Origin: Polytrichum commune
Taxonomy: Eukaryota > Streptophyta > Polytrichopsida > Polytrichales > Polytrichaceae
Assembly: GCA_950295325.1 (NCBI GenBank)
Contig: OX485809.1
Coordinates: 31,572,144 to 31,636,143 of the forward strand
Length of the DNA stretch: 64,000 bases
Reading direction: 5' to 3'
In this document: positions 22,438-33,256 of the stretch, in pieces
How the letters are laid out: each line of letters opens with the position of its first letter
Numbering within the stretch: position 1 is the first letter of the stretch
Program-made: the position numbers and the translations under genes
Notes under the pieces: model-generated
Databases searched by the model: none
What the model was told of the DNA's origin: nothing
Seen by the model: the letters and a program-made list of their open reading frames with translations, nothing else

Positions 22438-25294
22438 CTATAAAGAGACCAGTAAATGAAAGGCCTCTAAACTTTCAGCAGAATGTTCTAGTGGGACAAG
22501 GTGGCCTACAAGAATGCCGCTATCTTGAGATAGATAGCAATAGTGCGACATGAAATAGTGTAAATGGAAACATTGGAGTACGTCCTTTCCAACCTTGCCT
22601 ATGTTGTATACTGAATCCCGAAGAGCGACGAGAAATGGTGACAAATCTAGGATGTCAAACAAAGTGGGATCCGGAGCAGTTCTACGAGCTACCCAAGTTC
22701 GTAGACCTTGTGGACCCAAATCTTGCGAGCCAATGTGTTCTTGATTGTCTTGGACATGTCTGTCTTCGATGTGTGATGTCCACCTATTGAACCACAATTG
22801 AGAAGCCAAATTTCAGTGACAGAACCACAAAGAGATGATTTCTAAGAGAAAATTGAATGGAGTTTTGTGATCTAATTGAGCTCACCCATGAAGACGCTCA
22901 AATTCCTGAAAGTATCTTGCCGGTACATGAGAGGGACGAAACCTTCCTTGTCCATTGATGAGACGGACTCGGTGGAGGTTCCAAATGCCGATCCACTCGT
23001 TTACAATCTCTTGTAAAATTGGGATGTAGACAGCCTGGAAAGAAGCCCTCTGATACGGATCGTCCGGTATGAAATGTCCTTGCTGAACCATATCCTCAAT
23101 AGCATTCTTCTGAAACCAAATTACTTTCTCCCATAGCAACCTCCACCAGTGCTCGATTCGTTGATTGTGAACAAACGAACCAACAAGGAACGGATTCCGA
23201 GTTCCAGAGCGTACTTCTAGCATGTATCTGCGGATCAAAGCGTGCTCTGCAGCAAAGTCAGACCTCACTCGCAAAGGAGGACCAAATTTCTGAACCGCTT
23301 CAGAAAACGGTTCAAAGAGGGTTTCTTGGTGCTTGTTTGATGCAACTTTCGCATATAGCACATAATGTGAAGCCCCGTCGATGCAACCGTGTATGCGAAT
23401 CCCAAACATGACCAATTTGTCATAAGCTGGAGAAAAGAACAAAAAAAAGAACAAGTTAGACCAATGCAACAGTAGAGAACTAAACATTTGGCAACTGGAG
23501 GAGCACCCATTTTTTCAAATGTAAGGTATGCCGCCCTAAAACCAAGAGAATGTACCACATGCATACATTTGGATTATAGGATTATGGTTATAGGATTCTG
23601 TTGGTTTTAGGGTAGCATACCTTATATGTTTCAAGTGCCATTTATTATACATGTCAAAGGTCTACAAATTCCAACTGCAGAGTCGAGCTATCATTGAAAG
23701 ATTTAGAAGAATACAGAAGTCAAGTTCCATCATGTTCACTTTCTGTTGGGTCAATCCCTTTCGTGCACACTTTTTTTAAAAGCCAATTTGCTATTATGAC
23801 ATAATGGATGGGTCACACTGCTATGTTCATGAAGTGGTGTGATATTTGTATCTGAAACGCTGCAAATTGAAGTCAGGCTCTCTCTCTCTCTCTCTCTCAG
23901 ATGAGGTAATATCTTCCAGCTGGAAGTGATTCACCAGTTTCAAATAAATTAAATCGTTATTCGACCTTTTTCTGTTTAATTTGTTTTTAAGCGCTACCAG
24001 CATTATGCATCCTCGGCAATCGTCCTGAAATGGAATAATATGCAAATCTATCACATCGTATATTTTGCAGAACTTTCAGTGACGTAGGATAATTTTTCCC
24101 AGTGATACATGTCAAGTACCCATGGCTCTCATATCCTTGTAGTGAATTGAAGGATGCATTTGGCAACTGGAAGGTTCCATACACAAAGGGTTTTTCTATG
24201 GTCTATTTATTGATAACATGGTCAATTTAGATAAAGAGTACTGCGGTGATGCGCAATAGATGTTCTTTAATTAATTCTCTGTTTTGTGTTCTTCACGCCA
24301 TTGTGTGTGAATTGAAACTTTTATTTATAGCTCAAGGAAAACAGTACACTGCCATCACCTGGGAGGTGGACTACCAAAGTGAAATAAAACTGCACCTAAA
24401 TTAACATATAAATTTAAATAATTAACTGCACCTAAATTTGTAAAATAACAAGATATCTTACATCAGGTTTTTCTGACACTAACTAATCAAACTGCACCCA
24501 CTCCCGCCCCCCTTCCCTTGACGCCAACATTGCTGGAAGCCATGTCCGGGAAGAACCAGCGGTTAGTTGCAGATGAACTCGTTGAGTTCAAGACATAACC
24601 AGTTGAAGTTCAAGACTTCAGGAATTGTACCCATCATTTTAGAGGAATCTATATAATACACCTAAAATGAATGAAAGCGCAAAATACATTGCAGCTGAAG
24701 CCCTGGTGTACACCAAAAACAAACAGAACGGAAAATTAAAGACGACATAAGCAAAAACTTACAATCGATGTGCCAAAGCGCCATGGGAATAGTGACATTG
24801 TATTGTCGCCGAACGATGGGCAATGCTCTCCTTCGCCTACTGTAGTGAGCCTCTGTCCCCCAAAATAAGAAATTTGTTATAATGCTTTAAGAATGTTAAT
24901 GAAAGGAAATGTCACTACTCATCAAGTAGATAAAAAGAAATATAGTTTTAGATTTTGTACCTGATATCATCTCAAGGGCCCTCGCTACTGTGCGACGAGG
25001 TGCTCTAATTTGCACACGTGCAAGAGTGGCCCTCACATGCCGAATGCCCCAATTTGCCCCATGCTCTCTAATGGGAAGGGCAGCATCAATGGTGTTCGAC
25101 ATCTCTGAGGTTGTGAAGCGGTGATAGACTCGAAACTTGTACCCCATGGCTTTTGACATCATCCTCTTGAGCTGCCGTGAATCGGAGATGTTCAAGGATT
25201 CCGCAATTTTTTTGAATGGAGTCCCTTCATTCAGCATGGTATTCACGTACTGAACCAAGTCTGCTCTTGGCGGAGCCAAATTCTGGTCTGCCAT
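22438..25294 (-). CDS. DDE integrase-like transposase, four exons, open
   Basis: Exons 25294-24961, 24852-24763, 23426-22886 and 22783-22438 join with GT-AG introns in compatible phases to 437 codons including the stop (436 residues), with no internal stop. Exon 1 (from ATG, MADQNLAPPRADLVQYVN) ends in a helix-turn-helix-like block, WGIRHVRATLARVQIRAPRR. The core follows: WHID with Asp141, IHGCIDGASHY, VRSD with Asp198, and NQRIEHWWR with Glu233. The last two are separated by 34 residues, fitting a D,D(35)E retroviral-integrase fold. The C-terminus contains GKDVLQCFHLHYF. The protein should bind the terminal repeats and catalyse excision and insertion in the nucleus. The closest type I know is the integrase-core family of animal IS3EU elements. 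A second copy of its tail lies at 10037-10240. Confidence 0.88.
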
Positions 25295-26229
25295 GGTTTT
25301 CGTATTTCTTCGTCACCACTCTACGATACAAATTCCAATTTACAGGTGCACAGGTTTTGTCAGAAACCGCCATTCAAATATCACCATCTAGAAATCAAGG
25401 TATGGAATATTGGCTGCCCAACCTTCCTTAAGGACCTGAAGAAACCCTAAATTGCTTTCTAGCCATTTGAGTAACGATCCTACAATTAAATGTAATCCCC
25501 CAAAAAAATATCCTCATAAGTATTCATTTTCAAACAACACTTTCAGATTAAGGTAACCAGTAAATCATAAACAATATTCAAGAGACATTGTTGATCCAAA
25601 GCTTGGGAAAGGTTGTATTCTTAAGACAAAGCTATGAAAATGATAGAATTGCACACTAGAGTGTGAAATGACCGTTAGGAAAATACCAACATGAAGAACG
25701 TGCTCATTTGAAATTAGAGGATTGGGTGCGGAGGAGAGAACCCTAAGCAGAGAGATGTGAACAGAAGTTTGGCGAATGAACTGAATGTGAGAAATACAGA
25801 TTATCAATGTCACAAATGAGACATTGTCTAAAATAAGATTTCAAACTTTGTGAGCCTCATAACAATTATTTAAGATTATCCTGCGCCCGTTAAGTGTTGG
25901 ACTCCCAAGATTTTCGAACCCGGACCCAATAATCCCACCCTTATGCCACAGAAGTTGATGTGCATGCTGAAAATGTCACCAAGCATAGAGAACTGGTTCA
26001 ATGGCATTGTCACGAACTTTTGTTTGATTTAGAGATCAATCGAACAGTTTTTCCATTTGAGGAATAGACAACTGAGATAGAAGCCCTTTCCCAAAAGATC
26101 ACAATTACATAACTGCATTGAGAAATGGCTGTAGTAGCATCAAGGTTATTAAAACTCAATTGGGAGACCAACCTTGTAGGTAGGCAACATTGTCAAGCAT
26201 CTGATATCTTAAACAACTCGATGTCTCAG
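25295..26229. other. Transposon interior, upstream of the transposase
   Basis: No gene is recognised. The region just above 25294 would hold the transposase promoter; I see no decisive TATA element. Short open frames have no recognisable content. Confidence 0.4.
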
Positions 26230-26303
26230 GTTGCTGCTGGGGAAGTTTTGTGTGACATTGAAACTGATAAAGCTACTCTTGATTTAGAGTGCATGGAAGA
26301 TGG
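26230..26303 (+). pseudogene. Captured lipoyl-domain exon (pyruvate dehydrogenase E2-like)
   Basis: After GTCTCAG the exon reads VAAGEVLCDIETDKATLDLE, then CMEDG, and ends at GTATGT. The ETDKAT block contains the lysine that carries lipoate in the E2 (dihydrolipoamide acetyltransferase) subunit of pyruvate dehydrogenase. Flanking residues agree best with E2 of the pyruvate complex, plastid or mitochondrial. Only part of one lipoyl domain is present, so it has no independent function. Confidence 0.85.
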
Positions 26304-26720
26304 GTATGTTTCTTTCTAGGTTTCTATGAAATCTCTTACCTCTTGTTCTTGGCTTTTAGTAATAAATTTGCATCACGAAGTTGCACATGGTTGTTGTTAA
26401 GAGAGTTGCATGCAATTTGTTATCCTCATACAATATTGTTGCAAATGTTCATTTTTGTCTTTGATGGTAAATGTATGGTAAAATATTAATCTCTTATTCA
26501 TGACTAGAAGCATAGGACATTTCTAGAGCTTCAATGTAGAATTGCTCTGAACCTACTAAAATCATTCCCTGTCTGGCTCCATGGCAAAGTCATGGATATA
26601 TTCATTCAAACAGATGCTCAAATTTATTGCACATGTACCCTTTGAACTTCAACTCCCAACCATTATATATATCAGGACGCAGGAAAATCATGCAGAGGTT
26701 TGACCAATTTCAGAAATTAC

Positions 26721-26919
26721 CTGGACCAAGCCTAGATTTCTTCAACTTCTTCTTCTCCTTCTGCTTCTGTCGTTTAGCCCGTTTCTTAGCAGTGCGCTCC
26801 TCAGCAACAATTATGCGCTCTTCCCTTCGTTGCAGAAACTCATGCTCAACTGTCCTCTTCAAATAATCTGCTTCCATGCGTGACAGACGATCTTGCTCTC
26901 TCCTCCTCATCTGCCGGTA
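26721..26919 (-). pseudogene. Captured PRKRIP1-like exon
   Basis: A 199-bp minus-strand exon lies between GAGCAG and GTAATT and reads YRQMRRREQDRLSRMEADYL, later AEERTAKKRAKRQKQKEKKK. The Arg/Glu-rich helix followed by a TAKKRxKRQKxKEKK tail matches the conserved centre of PRKRIP1 (DUF1168), a spliceosome-associated protein with a long helix. It lies on the minus strand, unlike the other captured pieces, and upstream of the transposase start. Confidence 0.68.
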
Positions 26920-27509
26920 CTGCTCACAACGTGAACCTCTTTCAGAACACTTTCGCACCATCAACCATTTCTTCCATTACTAGTCATTGAACATACACAC
27001 TTCGCCTCAGTTCCGTCCTCACATGAAACAACACATCTCTCCCATATGCAAGCACTTGAACTGCTTCCAAGGTCCAAGATTGAATAAACAAAGTGAACTC
27101 TTCCCAGCTCGTATTCCATTTTCCCCTATTTCGCATGCCAAGAAATCCTAAAATTACACCGTCAGAGGAAGGAAACTGAAATTCCGTCCTCATGAAACGT
27201 CCACATCCCTCCCCTATGCAAGCACTTGTGTAAGTGTCCTAACTACCGTAGTTCAAGGTTTGGTATGACCATAGCTCAAGGATTCATCTTCCATCTCCCC
27301 TATGCCAACACTCGAGCTGCTTCTAAGTTCCAAAATCAAATAAACAGAGTGTCACCTCTTCCCAGTTCTTTATCCCACATTGCCTTGTAGTGATTTCTAA
27401 GAAACCCTAAAACACTTAGAATACACCATCAAGAAAGCAATTGTGGAAGCAACAAAGCCGTACCTGATGAAAATCGCTAGAACCAGAACCGGCTGAACTT
27501 CCTGAGGTG

Positions 27510-27748
27510 TTGCGGAGTGCAGCAAGACGAGTGCGGCACCCGAAGCGTTTCCCCGCGGCTTCTTTAACGAATGAAAAATAAATTAACGGATGATAAGTTG
27601 GAGTGGGCAGGTCAAATTTTTCCGCTTGCAAGGGCATTACCCCGGAGCACGGGTACCCCGGGCTCAACCACGGGTGGCCCGGCCTTGACCGCGGGTGGCC
27701 CGGCCTATTGCAGGGCCTGTGCTTACATGGCCTTTTTGGTACACCCTA
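27510..27748 (-). repeat. Right terminal inverted repeat of the 15.5-kb transposon
   Basis: This is the complement of the left end: read on the minus strand from 27748 it starts TAGGGTGTACCAAAAAGGCC and ends near GCCGCACTCGTCTTGC at 27510. It carries an extra GGCCGGGCCACCC-type block relative to the left repeat. The right TAGAAC target copy follows at 27749-27754. Confidence 0.88.
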
Positions 27749-27754
27749 TAGAAC

Positions 27755-28106
27755 ACCTCTTTTGCACGCACAGGTGCTCCACGGCGGAGGAGTTCGCCCG
27801 TGGTACGTGGGAGGGAGAATGCCCGAGCTAAGGTTCAGGGTGGCGCAGGGGGAGCAGTGCTGGACGGTCGGGGACGGTGACACGAAGGTGGCGACGAAGG
27901 AGGGGGCAAATCTGGGGTCCGGGTGGCGAAGGGTCTCGGAAGGGGGCCAAGAGGGGGCTGCCCGGCCATCGATGCTCAGCCCGGGAGGCCTCCGAGAAAG
28001 GCTCGTAGCACTACAATACAGAGATCCACTTCGAAGGGGATGCTGGGTAGTTGCAAAAGGATTATGAGTGGTTTAAATTTTGCTGCTGCTCTGGGAGATT
28101 GTCGCT
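27755..28106. other. GC-rich segment between the transposon and the DUF924 gene
   Basis: This is the most GC-rich stretch in the window outside the terminal repeats, with many CpG dinucleotides (about 27830-28000). It may contain the DUF924 promoter, or be the far side of the repeat-like locus split by the transposon. No clear TATA element and no recognised protein are seen. Confidence 0.35.
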
Positions 28107-30323
28107 ATGGCGATGACAATGGGTGCTCGCCTCCCAGTTCGGTTTCTCTACTACTCCTCGCACTCACTCTCTCGTCTCAGCTCTTGCACCAGTTTTCAGA
28201 ACAATCATCGAATTCGACTGCCATTTCCTGACTTTTCTGCATCCACACCAGGAATTTTTGGGTGCACATACCACTGCGGTTCTACTTTCGATGTGGGTCG
28301 CGTAAAGAAATGGAATTTGCATAATTTGTGGTGCAAAAACACTCTCCGTCTCTTCAAACGCGATGGACAGGTGCATCTGTGCCTGGCGAATGAAACGTTA
28401 CATTTCAGCACCCTGCATGGATGCAATCAGGGTTTTGAAAACCCTAATCAGAACAGCACCAGGCACATGAGGGCGGTAGCTTTGTCAGGAAGCGTCCAGC
28501 TCTCAACTGTTGAGTCTGGGAATATGGTGTCACCTGACGATGTTCTGCAGTACTGGTAAAGTTCATAATTATCCAATCCATGAAGGCTTGCCAACTCGAA
28601 ATGGCGACCAACATGTAACTAAATGTTCGTCAACATTTCTTGTTTTTGGCGGATGGTGACCATTTCGAGTTGATCACCATCGAGTGAGCTTCTTCAAATA
28701 CAGTTCACGAATCATGTTGAAGTCCGAATCACGTAATTGGCCTCTAGGAGGTTTAATACTGAGTGATACTTATGATTCCTTGTTAGTGGGGCAGGTGAGC
28801 GTTGCGAGACATCTTGATAGGACAGATTAAACCAAGTGTGCCAGTATTTGATTTGGTATTGTTGGAATGAATCCAACCCGCTTCAGATGTTTTTACAGAT
28901 GACTTTTGACATGACAAGTAAAATATGGCACCAGCGTCGGCGGATTCCACAAAGTTTTGTTTTGTTTTGTTTTACATGTGGAGTTTGCCTTCCTCACGTG
29001 GGCAAGGTACCCCATCTTGCTTCTGAACTCTACATGGGATACTTGGCAGGTTCGAGGACGTAGATATTGCCAAGAAGAAGTTCTCCAGAGCGATTTGGTT
29101 TTCTGGAGGAGAGGCTGTGGATACAGAGGTGAATGGGGCTAAAGTAGAAAAAATTGATGTTTATGTTAAAACAGAAACTCTTATTACCATTATTAGGAAA
29201 CTTGAAGAAGCATCTGAATGAGATTCTCCATGTCTCCACACCGTGACAAGTGTTTCTGAATTCCAAGAGGTTATGCATTACAACTAAGATTCCTCATTGC
29301 AGATCAAGGAGAGATTTGGTCACAGTTTGGAGCTGGCGAGCAAGGGGGAGCTAGATCACTGGAAATCGACCGCACGGGGTAGAGTTGCGCTGGTGATTTT
29401 GCTCGACCAATTCTCTCGTAACATTTATCGAGACACACCTCGCGCGTTTGCTCAAGACGAGGTTGCATTAGACATTTCCCTGGACACCATCAACAAGGTG
29501 AGTGAATTACCTACTCGGCTCAGGAAATTTCAAAGTGAAAGATTGGCAATAGAGTCGAAACAGAAGTTATTGAGCCTTGGAGTTAATGTCTTATCTATTT
29601 TGTCCATGATATTATTGGTGACATGGATATCCGGAATATCACAGGATTTGCAGGAGATTGCATGGTTAACTATGGTATGTCTTGGGGATTACTGTTTACA
29701 AATTATGAGCTACTCTTGAACATGTTGTCTCCGTTTAATCTCAGGGATTGGATAAACAGCTGAATTCCTTGGAGCGATATTTCTTGTACATGCCATTGAT
29801 GCATTCAGAGCGGTTGGAAGTGCATGAGAAAGCTTATCCCTTATTTCAAAGCAACGCAGATTCTCAGAAGGAAGATCCAGAGTTTTATGAGTTTCTGCTA
29901 AGGGCTGTTATATTTGAGGTGAGCCATGACTACAAATTAGACACACTGACATTTATTTTAGAAATTCTTAGGATCAAAGCTCATAATATGCTGCATAATT
30001 CGTGAATTTGAATAATTAACAATCACATTCAACATGAAGATATCATAAATTGAACAACGCTTATAAAAATATGAAGCTCCCACTATGCATGACACACTTT
30101 TTCATAGTGACCAGAATTCTGAGATGCACAAAAGAACCTCTTGCAGACTTACATTCTTAAATGTCACTCAGCACGGAATTGTATGTTTCTGCAGAGAGCT
30201 CACAAAACTGTCCTGATCAAGTATGGAAGGTACCCATCGCGGAATGTACTTTTGGGTCGCAAGAGCACCCCTGAAGAACAAGAATATCTTGCAAGCGGTG
30301 TTCTTTGGCCAGTGTCTCAGTAA
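28107..30323 (+). CDS. DUF924 family protein with predicted organelle transit peptide
   Basis: Exons 28107-28555, 29050-29128, 29303-29497, 29745-29918 and 30195-30323 give 341 residues with consistent GT-AG borders. Residues 1 to about 135 (MAMTMGARLPVRFLYYSSHS) are Ser/Arg-rich with few acids, like a plastid or mitochondrial transit peptide. The DUF924 body starts at about VSPDDVLQYW and continues with FSRAIWFSGGEAVDTE, LVILLDQFSRNIYRDTPRAF, YFLYMPLMHSE and KYGRYPSRNVLLGRKSTPEE. The family is common in bacteria, is all-helical and resembles TPR folds; its biochemical role is not established. The ATG at 28107 is chosen as the first one in the exon. The gene looks intact. Its start lies about 360 bp from the end of the 15.5-kb transposon. 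Confidence 0.88.
28592..28672. repeat. Hairpin in intron 1 of the DUF924 gene
   Basis: CAACTCGAAATGG (28592-28604) is followed 55 bases later by its exact complement CCATTTCGAGTTG (28660-28672), with some further pairing inward. It could be a small foldback element or a structured RNA. The stem is too short and its loop too wide for a confident microRNA call. Confidence 0.5.
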
Positions 30324-30454
30324 TACCATAGGCCTGCAACTCAAGAGTGAAGTGAATCTATATATGTTAGCCTCTCTCTTCTCTTGTCATGTACTTGATA
30401 CTATATTTAACAAATTTTCCATGTCCAAGATGTCAAAATCAACTAAAATTTAGG

Positions 30455-31010
30455 TCAGCGTGTTGAATTTGAGAATTAAAGGCAAGAAAAGGTGTGCGAC
30501 GTAATGAGGGTCATGCCATTGTAGTAGCTTTCAGCAAACAGACCTGACAGAGTAAGAGGGACGAGTAGGTATTGCCATTTCCATTTGAAAGTAAAGGAAC
30601 AACGTAAGTCTGATAAATGAGACGGCTGTAGTGAATCCCACAATGCATTCAAACAGTGAGAATCAAACAGTGCTCTTCTCTTCTCATCTCCTTGATGTAT
30701 ATTTGACAAGTTGTCCATCTCCAATATGTCAAATTTAACCATCAATTATGTCAATGTGTTGAATTTGAGAATCAAAGGCAAGAAAGGTGTGCATGATAAC
30801 GGTCATGCCATCATAGGGGCGTTCAGCAAACAGAACTGACAGACGAGTATTGCCATTCCCCATTTGAAAGCTTGAGTGTGAGGGAGCAATGTAAGTCTGA
30901 TGAATTTGTTGAGACGGCTGCAGCAAATCCCACTTTGCATCCAAACAGTGATGGGTACAGCCGAAGAGTGCATTAGATGCAGTTGTAGAGAAAAATGGCA
31001 GTACATAATT
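30455..31010. repeat. Tandem duplication, unit about 296 bp
   Basis: A block beginning GTGTTGAATTTGAGAAT at about 30460 repeats at about 30756. Shared landmarks include AAAGGCAAGAAA, GGTCATGCCAT, TTCAGCAAACAGA and GAGACGGCTG. The copies differ at many positions. It lies between the converging ends of the DUF924 and H2A genes. Confidence 0.8.
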
Positions 31011-31055
31011 TAGGTGAGTCAGTAATCAAGTGGGAATCAAGTGTTTAGAATGTTC

Positions 31056-33256
31056 TCAGTGTCGGTGGCCATGGCTTTGGCCTTTCTTCAAATGTTTTTT
31101 CGAGTGGTGGTGACCACTGCCATGGCTGCCATCAGGCTTAATGAGCGGCCCAAGAGTCACTTTCTTGGGCAACAACACACCATGGATGTTTGGCAGCACT
31201 CCGCCATGGGCAATCGTCACGCCAGCCAGCAGCTTGCTTAGCTCCTCGTCATTCCGGACGGCGAGTTGGATGTGACGAGGGATAATGCGAGTCTTCTTAT
31301 TGTCTCGGGACGCATTGCCAGCGAGCTCTAGCACCTGCATTGTCCAACCATGACAATGGATCATCAGGTCACAAACTGTGCACATCAACATCTATTGACA
31401 TCTACAGACATTTTTCTCAGAGGCCTGAGTTGTTTTTCAATGCATTGGGTCACAAACTGTGCATATCAGATTCCATTGACATTGACATTGACAGATATTT
31501 CTTTCGCGGCCTGAGATGTTTTTCAATGCTTCAAGTCACAAATTGTGCATGTCAACGTCTATCGACATCCACAGACATGTTCCTGGAATCCTAAGATGTT
31601 TTTCAATGTATTGTGTCACAAACTCTGCTTGATTGCATCTACTGACATCTTTCTGGAAGCCTGAGATGTTTTTCAATGCTTCAAGTCACAAATTGTGCAT
31701 GTCAACGTCTATCGACATCCAGACATGTTCCTGGAATCCTAAGATGTTTTTCAATGTATTGTGTCACAAACTCTGCTTGATTGCATCTACTGACATCTTT
31801 CTGGAAACCTGAGATGTTTTCCAAGCAAGTCTTCAGGGTGTCGAGAGCTCTCACCAGAGCCACAAGGGAACTCAATATACTATAGCTGAAGGGATGTCCG
31901 TAAGTTTTGTCAGGAAAGGTTTTCCCACACGATCACATGATATGACAACTTCGCTAACTGGCTTCTTTAAAATGTTACGCAACATTCTGTTCACTCTATG
32001 AACGCTATTTCTGAGATGATGGAACAAACCCTAACCTCTCAGATGGGTTAATTTCACCTCTACAGGGTTGCAGGCTTGAGAATCCGATGTGCTCATCGTT
32101 AATCTGGTGAGCATGATAACTGCGCTAATCGAGAGGAGCACAATTCAGGAAAAATGAGGAATCGAAGAGATCGACAACTCTAATAACAGGGGTCTACGTA
32201 CTACTGCCACCTGCCTGCTGATGGACAGCATTACTCCCTGCATTTCTCGGGTAGGTCGACTATGGCGCTTACCCTTGTAGCAGCCGGATCAATCTACACA
32301 TAGCTAAAGCGCAACTTCTATCTCACAAACAAAATTGAAGACAGACACATGACACAATCTTTGGGACATGAAGGTTTAATCATGTTAACCGTGCAACCAA
32401 CCATGACCACCAATTGTGATTACAATTGCAGGCACAGTGATGATCTCTACACATTTGCAACACCTCTTCCCACTACTTCCCTAATCTGGGAGAAACACCA
32501 TGGGTAGGTCGTCCATGCCGCTCATGCTTGTAGCGGCCGCATCAATTTACATATTGGTAAACTGCAACTTCTATATCGCAAAAAAATATGCAGTTAGACA
32601 TGTGACACGATCTTTGGGACATGAAGGTTTAATCATGTCAATCCTGCAATCGACCATGACCACCACTCATGCATTGCAATGCAAAGTGATGGTCTCTCCA
32701 CATCTGCAACACGATCTACACCATCCCACTACTTCCCTAATCTGGGAGAAAAAACACCGGTAGGTCGACCATGCCGCTCATGCTTGTGGCAGCCGGATCA
32801 ATCTACACAGTGCTAACTTCTAACCCGCCAACAAAAATGGAGACATACACTTGACACGACCTTTGGGACATGAAGAGCACAAACGTTTAATCATGTCAAT
32901 TAATCTTGCAATCAACCATGACCACCAATTGTGTATTGCGATGCAAAGCCTATGGTCTCTCCACATCTACAACGCAATCTGCACCATCCCACTATTTCCT
33001 TAATCTGGGAGAAACGCCAGTTGCCAATGCTACCTAAGACTCGGTGGAAGGAGTCTGTATTCTAATTGTGATTTACCTCTGCAGCAAGGTACTCCAGGAC
33101 CGCAGCCATGTACACGGGCGCACCAGAGCCGACCCGGGCGGCATACTTGCCCTGCTTCAGGTAGCGAGCCAATCTACTCACGGGGAACTGCAATCCGGCC
33201 CTGGCTGATTTGGACACCGATTTCTTCCTGGACGCCACATTCACGCCTCTCCCCAT
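31056..33256 (-). CDS. Histone H2A variant with histidine-rich C-terminal tail
   Basis: Exon 1 (33256-33077, from [15 protein letters not shown]) and exon 2 (31334-31056) join at the conserved AAE|VLELAGN position to 152 residues. The histone fold is complete: [60 protein letters not shown] and [17 protein letters not shown]2A pairs with H2B in the nucleosome. After LLPKK-type text the tail is unusual ([20 protein letters not shown]), with eight His. It has neither the SQE[FY] end of H2A.X nor the SPKK motif of H2A.W. The single 1.74-kb intron is almost filled by two minisatellites. An intron implies polyadenylated, possibly replication-independent expression (inference). Confidence 0.93.
31395..31835. 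repeat. Minisatellite in the H2A intron, unit about 75/148 bp
   Basis: Copies of a block with GTCACAAACTGTGCATATCA, then GACATC..., then GAGATGTTTTTCAATG recur about every 75 bp, and a higher-order unit of about 148 bp is repeated nearly exactly at about 31530-31680 and 31680-31828. The near identity indicates recent duplication. Confidence 0.85.
32240..33020. repeat. Three tandem units of about 255 bp in the H2A intron
   Basis: Each unit runs from a GTAGGTCGACCATGCCGCTC-like start, through GCAGCCGGATCAATCTACAC, CTTTGGGACATGAAG and AACCATGACCACCA, to CCCACTACTTCCCTAATCTG. Starts are at about 32250, 32502 and 32760. Units differ by small indels and point changes. Confidence 0.85.

Larger units (their letters stand above)
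12217..27754. mobile_element. 15.5-kb integrase-type (IS3EU-like) transposon with HECT gene and captured gene fragments
   Basis: The element occupies 12223-27748 and is flanked by the perfect 6-bp direct repeat TAGAAC (12217-12222 and 27749-27754). Both ends start TAGGGTGTACCAAAAAGGCC on their outward strand, and the similarity continues inward for more than 200 bp. On the minus strand it encodes a DDE integrase-like transposase (25294-22438) and a HECT-domain protein (about 20066-14865). The rest holds exon-sized pieces of at least six unrelated host genes. From memory, IS3EU elements have 6-bp target duplications and this type of integrase core; that assignment is an inference. A perfect duplication and an open transposase suggest recent insertion. 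It is far larger than typical cut-and-paste elements. Confidence 0.9.

Noticed and set aside
23827-24054. Frame with an alternating Glu-Arg run
   Set aside because: The run is a CT microsatellite (about 23877-23899) inside transposase intron 2.
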